The notes under the pieces: model-generated
Database searches by the model: none
What the model was told of the DNA's origin: nothing
What the model saw: only the letters and a program-made list of their open reading frames with translations
Made by a program: the position numbers and the translations under genes
NCBI GenBank assembly: GCA_038249195.1
Contig: JBBRWM010000001.1
Coordinates: 372,001 to 436,000, forward strand
Source: JAOUEA01 sp038249195
GTDB taxonomy: Bacteria; Actinomycetota; UBA4738; HRBIN12
Length of the DNA: 64,000 nucleotides
Direction of reading: 5' to 3'
Shown: positions 58,694 through 64,000 of the stretch, piece by piece
Numbering within the stretch: the first letter of the stretch is position 1
How the letters are laid out: every line of letters begins with the position of its first letter

Positions 58694-59699
58694 CGATGTT
58701 CACGATCTTTCTCATCCAGGCGACCCCGACGCCGAGCAGGCCCAAGGCGCCGCCCAGCATGAAGAGGCCGATTCGGGTAGTGACGAGGAGCCCGATGTAG
58801 CTGGGGTTGGACAGGAAGAGGTAGGTACCGATCCCGACCGGCAGCAAGGCGAGCACCCACGCGGACAGCCGACCCTCGGCGGTGAGGACCTGGATCTGTC
58901 GGCGCATCATCGCCCGCTCGCGCAGCGTGTCGGCCACGTTGTCGAGGATCTCTGCCAGGTTCCCGCCGACCTCGCGCTGGATGTTGACGGCCAGGACCGC
59001 CCAGCGGAAGTCATCGCTGCCCACGCGCTCGGCCAGGGCCTCGAGGGCCTCCTCCGTGGCGCGGCCCAGCCGGATCTCGGCCACAACGCGCTGGAACTCC
59101 AGGCAGGCCGGCTGCGGGATCTCCTTGGCGACGGTGTCCAGGGATTGCATGAAGCTGTGGCCGGCGCGCAACGAGCTCGCCATGATGGTGAGGACGTCGG
59201 GCAGCTGATCTCGCAACTTCTCCGCGCGCTTCTTGATGGCCGTCCGCAGGAAGAACCATGGTCCCAGGCCGGCAACCCCGCCCACGAGGAGCGCCATGGA
59301 CGGTTTGCGCAGGAGTGCCGCGCCGAGCACGGCCCCCAACAGGGCCGCGCCCACGGAGATCACGACGAACTCCCCGACACGGATGCTCATGCCGGCCGCT
59401 TCGAGCTCCGCATCCACGCGCGCGCTGAACCCGCGCGAGTCCGCGAAACGACGCCCGAACGAGCTCACACGCTCGGGGATCCATCCGGTGCCGGGGCGGT
59501 TGTCCGAGGCCGCCACCGGCTGGGAGTTCGGCCGAGCCACGGAGGCCATGCGCGCCGCCATCTCGCGGTCGCTCTTGGCCCTGATCGCCGTGCCGAACAG
59601 CAGCCAGCCGACGACGAACGCGGCCAGGCCCACCAGGGCCACGACCACGATCTGGGCCATCGGACCCGTCCAGAATTCGACCGCGAGCAGCGCCTGCAT
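58686..59699 (-). CDS. tadB: Tad pilus inner-membrane protein TadB
   Basis: A 337-residue T2SF-domain protein. Helices near residues 15-32 and 105-140, the cytosolic domain LRDQLPDVLTIMASSLRAGH and VGGNLAEILDNVADTLRERA, and a C-terminal helix pair. Works with TadC and the CpaF ATPase to move Flp pilin. The ATG overlaps the cpaF stop by one base (TGATG). Confidence 0.9.
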   Translation of the reverse strand: MQALLAVEFWTGPMAQIVVVALVGLAAFVVGWLLFGTAIRAKSDREMAARMASVARPNSQPVAASDNRPGTGWIPERVSSFGRRFADSRGFSARVDAELEAAGMSIRVGEFVVISVGAALLGAVLGAALLRKPSMALLVGGVAGLGPWFFLRTAIKKRAEKLRDQLPDVLTIMASSLRAGHSFMQSLDTVAKEIPQPACLEFQRVVAEIRLGRATEEALEALAERVGSDDFRWAVLAVNIQREVGGNLAEILDNVADTLRERAMMRRQIQVLTAEGRLSAWVLALLPVGIGTYLFLSNPSYIGLLVTTRIGLFMLGGALGLLGVGVAWMRKIVNIDV

Positions 59700-61018
59700 C
59701 AGCGGCTCCCCTTGGGCTCCAGGGCGAAGGTCTCGGCGTCCACGAAGACGCCGCGCTCCGCGAGCTTCTCGATGAACTTCGGCCGCAACCCGGTGGACTT
59801 CAGGCGCCCTCGCATGCGGCCCTCGTCGTCGATCCCGGCCGAGTAATCGAAGGCGAACAGGTCCTGCAGCGTGATCACGTCGCTCTCCATGCCCGCGACC
59901 TCGGTCACGTGCGTGACCCGGCGCGTGCCGTCCTTCATCCGGGACTGGTGCACGATGAGCTGGATCGCCGAGGAGATCTGCTCACGAACGGATCGGGGCG
60001 AGAGCTCCATCCCGGCCATCATCGTGATGGTCTCCAGGCGTGAGAGCGAATCTCGCGGCGAGTTCGAGTGGATGGTGCTGATCGAGCCGTCGTGGCCCGT
60101 GTTCATGGCCTGGAGCATGTCGAGCGCCTCGGGGCCACGACACTCGCCGACCACGATGCGGTCGGGCCGCATGCGCAGCGAGTTCCGGACGAGGTCACGG
60201 ATCGTGACCGCCCCCTTGCCTTCGATGTTCGGCGGCCGCGCTTCGAGCCGCACCACATGCGGCTGCTGGAGCCGGAGCTCGGCCGCATCCTCGATCGTGA
60301 TGATGCGCTCGTCGTCGGGGATGAACGACGAGAGCACGTTCAGCGTGGTCGTCTTCCCCGCACCGGTCCCGCCGGAGACCATCATGTTGATGCGGCCGCG
60401 AACGCACGCGTCCAGGAACTTCGCCGTGGCGGAGCTCATGGTGCCGAACTCGACGAGGTCCTCGGCCTGGTAGGGGTCGGCGGCGAACTTGCGGATGGTG
60501 AGCGCGGGACCGTCGACGGCCAGCGGCGGGATCACGGCGTTCACGCGGGAGCCGTCCGGGAGCCGGGCGTCCACGTACGGCGATGCCTCGTCAACGCGTC
60601 GGCCCACCTTGCCCACGATCTTGTCGATCGTGCGGCGCAGCTGCGACTCGTCGTGGAACTTCGTGCCGGTCCAATACAGCTTCCCCGCGCGCTCGACATA
60701 GATGGTGTCCCACTTGTTGACCATGATCTCCGTGACCTCGGGGTCGCGGACGTAGGGCTCGAGCGGGCCGAGGCCGAGGACGCTGTCGCCGATCTGACGC
60801 ACGATCAGCAGCTTCTCCTGCGCGGAGAGCGGGCCTTCCTCGTCGTCGAGCAGCTCGCGCAGGCGCTGGTGGACCAGGCCCTCGAGCTCGCTGTCGGACA
60901 ACGTCGCGTCGTACAGGCGCGGTCCGAGCACCTCGACGAGGCGCTCCTGCACCTTCACGCGGACCTCCGAGATCCGGTCCTTCTGCTGGGCCTTCGCCAG
61001 CCGGTCTGCCAGGGACAT
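59699..61018 (-). CDS. cpaF: Tad pilus secretion ATPase CpaF/TadA
   Basis: A 439-residue VirB11/GspE-type ATPase. Walker A SGGTGAGKTTTLNVL near residues 213-227, Asp box IITIEDAAELRLQQPHVVRL, Walker B VGECRGPEALDML, and the His box MNTGHDGSISTIHSNSP. It powers pilus assembly and, in some systems, retraction. Follows tadZ by 15 bp. Confidence 0.93.
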   Translation of the reverse strand: MSLADRLAKAQQKDRISEVRVKVQERLVEVLGPRLYDATLSDSELEGLVHQRLRELLDDEEGPLSAQEKLLIVRQIGDSVLGLGPLEPYVRDPEVTEIMVNKWDTIYVERAGKLYWTGTKFHDESQLRRTIDKIVGKVGRRVDEASPYVDARLPDGSRVNAVIPPLAVDGPALTIRKFAADPYQAEDLVEFGTMSSATAKFLDACVRGRINMMVSGGTGAGKTTTLNVLSSFIPDDERIITIEDAAELRLQQPHVVRLEARPPNIEGKGAVTIRDLVRNSLRMRPDRIVVGECRGPEALDMLQAMNTGHDGSISTIHSNSPRDSLSRLETITMMAGMELSPRSVREQISSAIQLIVHQSRMKDGTRRVTHVTEVAGMESDVITLQDLFAFDYSAGIDDEGRMRGRLKSTGLRPKFIEKLAERGVFVDAETFALEPKGSR

Positions 61019-61033
61019 GTGGGGTGGCCTCCT

Positions 61034-62245
61034 CTAGCTCCGCGAGAACAACTTGCGCTTCTTCTTGGCCGCCGCGTCCGCGTCGACCTCGTCCGATACG
61101 AGCTGGCCCGTGAACTTCGCGGCGAGCTGTCTGACCGCCACCGCCACCTCGGACCCCGGCTCATCCGTGACGACCGGACGACCCTTGTTCAAGGACGTGG
61201 GGACCAGACGACTCGACGGGATCATCGCGTCAACCTGGATCTTCATCACGCGCTCGACGTCGGTGGCGTCCAACCCCACCTTGCTGTCCGCGCGATTCAG
61301 CACGACGCGGAACCGCTCGCGGGGCAGGCCGATGGTGAGCAGGGTGTCGAGCGCCTTCGAGAGGTGCTTGACGCCGACGACGTCGAGGCTGGTGACGAGG
61401 CAGATCGTGTCCGACAGGTCGAAGCACACGAGCGCAGAGTCCGAGTAGTCGACGGAGGCGTCCACGACCACCCACGGGAAGTCGTTGCGCAGTCCCCGCA
61501 GGAACTTGCCGATCGATTCGCCCGCCGGGGCCTCCGCGGCCGGGTCGGGGGGCGCGCCGTACGCCCACAGGTGGTCGCCCATCTGGGCTCCCACCTCGCG
61601 GATCCGTTCGTGCGTGGCGCCTTCCCCGAGCTCCATCAGCTCGGGGATGTTCGTTGCGGGCTCCGTTCCGAAGTACGTGAAGACGTCGCCCATGTCGAAG
61701 TCGAGGTCCACGGCCGCCGTGTCCTGACCGGAGGTCTCTGCGATGGCTGCGGCGAGGTTGGTGGTGAGGAACGTCTTGCCGGCTCCGCCCTTGGAGGAGA
61801 ACACCGAGATGATCCGCCCTCGCTGAGACTGATGGCTCGTCGAGGAGCTCACGCCCACGGACCGCAGGTTCGACGCCCAGACGATGGCTCGCTCGACGGC
61901 GTCCCGCAGCTCTTCGGTCCCCTGGGTCATGTCCACGACGTCGCGGATCCCCGCACGCATGGCGGCGGGAAGGAGTCCGTTCCACGTGTGGTCGCGCACG
62001 AGGACGATCGCGGTGCCGGGGGCCTGACGGCCCACGAACTCCGCCAGGCCGAGCGCATCGGGCTCCTTGACCTCCGGCGAGAGCACGAGCACGTCGACGG
62101 GGTGCATCCCGTGGATGAGGATCTCCTCGGCGGCCGTGGCGGACTGCACCCAGCCGACCTCTTCGGATTCGACTTCCAGCGATCGTGCGAGCTGCTGGCG
62201 GAACGACTGCGGCGTCCCGACGGCGACGACGCTTGCATCGGTCAT
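61034..62245 (-). CDS. TadZ/CpaE-like pilus localisation ATPase
   Basis: A 403-residue protein. Residues 1-120 form an atypical receiver domain with no phosphoacceptor aspartate (VDVLVLSPEVKE). The rest is a MinD/ParA-type ATPase: deviant Walker A SSKGGAGKTFLTTNLAAAIA near residues 143-162, DLDFDMGDVFTYFG, and VVVDASVDYSDSALV. It places the Tad machine at a site in the cell. Separated from flp by 263 bp holding a strong hairpin. Confidence 0.85.
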   Translation of the reverse strand: MTDASVVAVGTPQSFRQQLARSLEVESEEVGWVQSATAAEEILIHGMHPVDVLVLSPEVKEPDALGLAEFVGRQAPGTAIVLVRDHTWNGLLPAAMRAGIRDVVDMTQGTEELRDAVERAIVWASNLRSVGVSSSTSHQSQRGRIISVFSSKGGAGKTFLTTNLAAAIAETSGQDTAAVDLDFDMGDVFTYFGTEPATNIPELMELGEGATHERIREVGAQMGDHLWAYGAPPDPAAEAPAGESIGKFLRGLRNDFPWVVVDASVDYSDSALVCFDLSDTICLVTSLDVVGVKHLSKALDTLLTIGLPRERFRVVLNRADSKVGLDATDVERVMKIQVDAMIPSSRLVPTSLNKGRPVVTDEPGSEVAVAVRQLAAKFTGQLVSDEVDADAAAKKKRKLFSRS

Positions 62246-62433
62246 GGTGCCACCTTCCCAAGCCCTCGTTCGGCGATGGACCGCGGACGCGACCGGAGGT
62301 CGACGTGCCGCTGTCCACTCCTATCGGCGCTCCGGACGAGTGGTTGAGCCGGGGATGCTGCGCCCGATGGCTCGCGGACCTGGCCTGTGCTGATCTTCAT
62401 GACTCCCACCTTGTCCGACGGTGCTGATGGGTT

Positions 62434-62487
62434 CGCCGGCCCCTCGCTCCCACGGGGATCCCGACCCGGGAGAGCGAGCGACCGGCG
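62434..62487 (-). terminator. Hairpin after flp (partial terminator)
   Basis: CGCCGG (62434-62439) and CTCGCTCC (62443-62450) pair with GGGAGAGCGAG (62468-62478) and CCGGCG (62482-62487). Situated between flp and tadZ; a partial stop here would make pilin more abundant than the machinery. No T run. The rest of the 263-bp gap shows nothing else. Confidence 0.45.
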
Positions 62488-62508
62488 AGGTCGCTCTGAG
62501 CCTGGTGC

Positions 62509-62712
62509 TTACGCGCCGGCCACCGCGTTGCCGACCGTCTGGAACTTGTCCTTGGACGACGTTCCGAGGAAGGTCACGGCTCCGATGATCACCACGGCGA
62601 TCAGCGCAACCATCAGCGCGTACTCAACCGCGGTCGCCCCGCCCTCTTCGGTGGCGCGAAGCTTCAGGTCGGCCCACCACGTGGTGAGGCCGGTGTAGGT
62701 GCGAAGGAACAT
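62509..62712 (-). CDS. flp: Flp/Fap-type IVb pilin
   Basis: A 67-residue pilin precursor. The leader ends at GG before ATAVEYALMVALIAVVIIGAV, the type IVb prepilin processing site and hydrophobic helix; the conserved glutamate-tyrosine pair (VEYA) is present. The C-terminal KFQTVGNAVAGA is typical. No prepilin peptidase (TadV) is in the window. AAGGAGGGTG followed by AAAA before the ATG is the strongest ribosome-binding site in this region. Confidence 0.93.
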   Translation of the reverse strand: MFLRTYTGLTTWWADLKLRATEEGGATAVEYALMVALIAVVIIGAVTFLGTSSKDKFQTVGNAVAGA

Positions 62713-62745
62713 TTTTCACCCTCCTTCATCGAGGATCCCGTCCGA

Positions 62746-62769
62746 CCGGCGACCCCCTTTGGTCGCCGG
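62746..62769 (-). other. Hairpin in the flp 5' region
   Basis: CCGGCGACC (62746-62754) and GGTCGCCGG (62761-62769) form a perfect 9-bp stem with a 6-nt loop, 34 bp before the flp ATG. It could protect the flp mRNA or end the regulator transcript; no T run follows. Confidence 0.5.
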
Positions 62770-62847
62770 AGCGGTCCTTCGTTACCGCTTGTCGACACCG
62801 TAGGGGTGCGGACTTGAGCAGGGAATTCCGCGTTTCCCTGATGGTGC

Positions 62848-62865
62848 GTACGTATCCATACGTAC
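62848..62865. promoter_or_regulatory. Palindrome GTACGTAT-CC-ATACGTAC upstream of flp
   Basis: Perfect 8-bp arms with a 2-bp centre, between the LuxR-type regulator stop and flp. An AT-containing palindrome in GC-rich DNA is a good operator candidate, possibly for one of the adjacent LuxR-type regulators. Confidence 0.45.
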
Positions 62866-62887
62866 ACAGCTTCGAGACGTTGCCCCG

Positions 62888-63589
62888 CTACGGGGCGATC
62901 GTCCCGACCGTGACGAGACCCGCTTGGGCCGCCAGGCGGATGGCCGCCAGACGGCTGCCGACCCCGAGCTTTCCGTAGATCCTCGCCAGGTGCGTCGTGA
63001 CCGTGCGCTCCCGCACCCCGAGGCGGCCGGCGATCTCCCGGGCTGTGAGACCCTCCGCGGCCACGCTCAACACCTCGCGCTCCCGCTCGGTGAGCTTCAC
63101 GTCGAGATCCCGCCGCCGTTCGAGCCCATCGGCGATGTGACCCACCGCGGATGGCTCGGGGCCCGCGAGCACCATCTCGCGGTCCGCCGCCTTGCGCAGC
63201 GATTGCAGGAACACCACCGGGTCGATGTTCTTGTCCACGAACCCGTCCGCGCCCACGAACAGGGACCGGGACACGAGGGACGCATCGGCGTTCGCGCCGC
63301 AGCCAAGCACGGCGTGGCCGGGGAACTGCTGGCGGAGCGTGCGGATGAGCCAGAACGAATCATGGGCGCCCGAGAGCCCAAGGCCCACCAGTACGACCAC
63401 GCGCGAACGGCGGACGCGCTGGATGGCGTCCAGGCACAGATCCGCGTCGCCCGCCTCGGCGAGGACCTCCATGTCGGGACGGTCGTCGATCAACATCGCC
63501 AGCCCCGCCCGCACGACGGGGAGCGGGTCGACCACGACCACGCCCAGCCGGCGTTTGGGGGCGGGGTGCTCATGGTCGGGGCGCGACAT
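62888..63589 (-). CDS. LuxR/NarL-type regulator with degenerate receiver
   Basis: A 233-residue NarL-family protein. The receiver fold is recognisable (LGVVVVDPLPVVRAGLAML; GADGFVDKNIDP with the conserved lysine), but the phosphoacceptor position is glycine (VVLVGLGLSG, residue 69) and one residue of the first acidic pair is proline (VDP). The C-terminal HTH is intact: LTEREREVLSVAAEGLTARE, then IAGRLGVRERTVTTHLARIY. It is probably controlled by something other than phosphorylation. Upstream of flp and the tad genes; candidate pilus regulator. Confidence 0.85.
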   Translation of the reverse strand: MSRPDHEHPAPKRRLGVVVVDPLPVVRAGLAMLIDDRPDMEVLAEAGDADLCLDAIQRVRRSRVVVLVGLGLSGAHDSFWLIRTLRQQFPGHAVLGCGANADASLVSRSLFVGADGFVDKNIDPVVFLQSLRKAADREMVLAGPEPSAVGHIADGLERRRDLDVKLTEREREVLSVAAEGLTAREIAGRLGVRERTVTTHLARIYGKLGVGSRLAAIRLAAQAGLVTVGTIAP

Positions 63590-63721
63590 GATGCCTTTCG
63601 TGTTCGAGCGGGGAGCCCGGCGAGCCCGAGCGCCGTTCCACCTATCGGCACGGCGGCGCCCGGGGATGAGCCGGAGCCTCGCGGGGAGAGATCGATCCGG
63701 GCCGGGGGAACGCCGGAGGCC

Positions 63722-64000
63722 TCAGCCGAGATCGAGCAACCCGAGCTTCGCGGCCTTGGACACCGCCTGCACCCGGGTGCGGACCCCGAGCTTCCGATAC
63801 AGCTTCGCGACGTGCGTTTCCACGGTTCGTGGCGAGATGCCCAGGCGCGTGCCGACCTGGTGCATCGTGAACCCCTCGCTGATGAACCCGAGGATCTGTT
63901 GTTCCCGGGGGGTGAGGGTCGCCTCGATCGCGGAGCCCTCCCGCGTGCGCCGCGCGAACACCCCGAGCTGCATCACGGCGGCCTGCTCCAGATCGGGCGC
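63722..64000 (-). CDS. LuxR-type HTH regulator, partial (runs off the window)
   Basis: The C-terminal 92 codons are visible and the frame stays open to base 64000 (APDLEQAAVMQLGVFARR before the HTH). The LuxR HTH is complete: ATLTPREQQILGFISEGFTM, QVGTRLGISPRTVETHVAKL, YRKLGVRTRVQAVSKAA. The N-terminal domain lies outside, so a receiver, PAS or other sensor cannot be decided. A start at 63976 would leave a stand-alone HTH, but the upstream reading suggests a longer protein. Confidence 0.75.
   Translation of the reverse strand, partial: APDLEQAAVMQLGVFARRTREGSAIEATLTPREQQILGFISEGFTMHQVGTRLGISPRTVETHVAKLYRKLGVRTRVQAVSKAAKLGLLDLG

Overview
The window is about 64 kb of high-GC DNA, densely packed with genes, and looks like part of a bacterial chromosome from the Actinomycetota. 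The evidence is the histidine-phosphatase / DUF3090 / SCO1664-type trio (45.4-47.3 kb), F420-linked enzymes, Streptomyces-like PHO boxes of 11-bp direct repeats, a mutT1-ppk1 neighbourhood as in mycobacteria, many GTG starts, and many genes whose -10 hexamer (TANNNT) lies only 6-9 nt before the start codon (leaderless transcription). I cannot name a genus. No tRNA, rRNA, CRISPR array, transposase or prophage gene was seen.

Layout. 0-8 kb: end of a Cys/Met-metabolism PLP enzyme, a PAS protein with an MBL-fold hydrolase, a four-gene minus operon (NudL-like NUDIX, CoA-binding protein, DUF4177-like protein, VOC protein), an M20 peptidase, a HesB/IscA protein, and an F420 group (FrhB-like protein, 7Fe ferredoxin, LLM oxidoreductase). 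8-11.5 kb: two coupled beta-propeller lipoproteins. 11.5-17.7 kb: 4-aminobutyraldehyde/GABA catabolism (two aldehyde dehydrogenases, GabT) around a PucR-type regulator, with a shared CGGTCCGTACA-like site before three of the genes. 17.8-25.1 kb: an MFS exporter and a cyanophycin locus, cphB-cphA-dksA on the minus strand facing a second CphA-like Mur ligase without an ATP-grasp domain; tandem hairpin repeats lie between them. Arginine released from cyanophycin could feed the adjacent GABA route (inference). 25.1-31.7 kb: a DNA glycosylase, a two-domain MgtE transporter coupled to a duplicated PhoU-RCK_C protein, a twin-RAM protein, IspH, a secreted lytic-transglycosylase-like protein with a long leader, and a corA remnant.

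31.7-45.4 kb is a phosphate/polyphosphate island: ppk1 - CYTH/CHAD - mutT1; two DUF47 (PhoU-like) genes, one with a PiT transporter; pstSCAB-phoU-response regulator; and a divergent PhoR/SenX3-like kinase. PHO-box-like repeats lie before pstS and before the DUF47-PiT operon. 45.4-53.3 kb: the actinobacterial trio, an O6-methylguanine methyltransferase, a thioredoxin-fold lipoprotein, a CDF cation exporter, a rhomboid protease, a PQQ-type propeller protein and prephenate dehydratase. 53.3-64 kb: a DUF4012 protein, a small LAFTG-like surface protein, a sugar transferase, and part of a Tad/Flp pilus locus (flp, tadZ, cpaF, tadB, tadC) with two LuxR-type regulators, the last running off the window.

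The most interesting observations are a 20-bp face-to-face leaderless promoter in which each -10 box contains the other gene's start codon (3368-3387), the three-promoter PucR-type motif, the paired cyanophycin ligases with leader ORFs, and the twin MgtE / twin PhoU-RCK_C pair. Function calls come from reading motifs and family resemblance; no database search was run.
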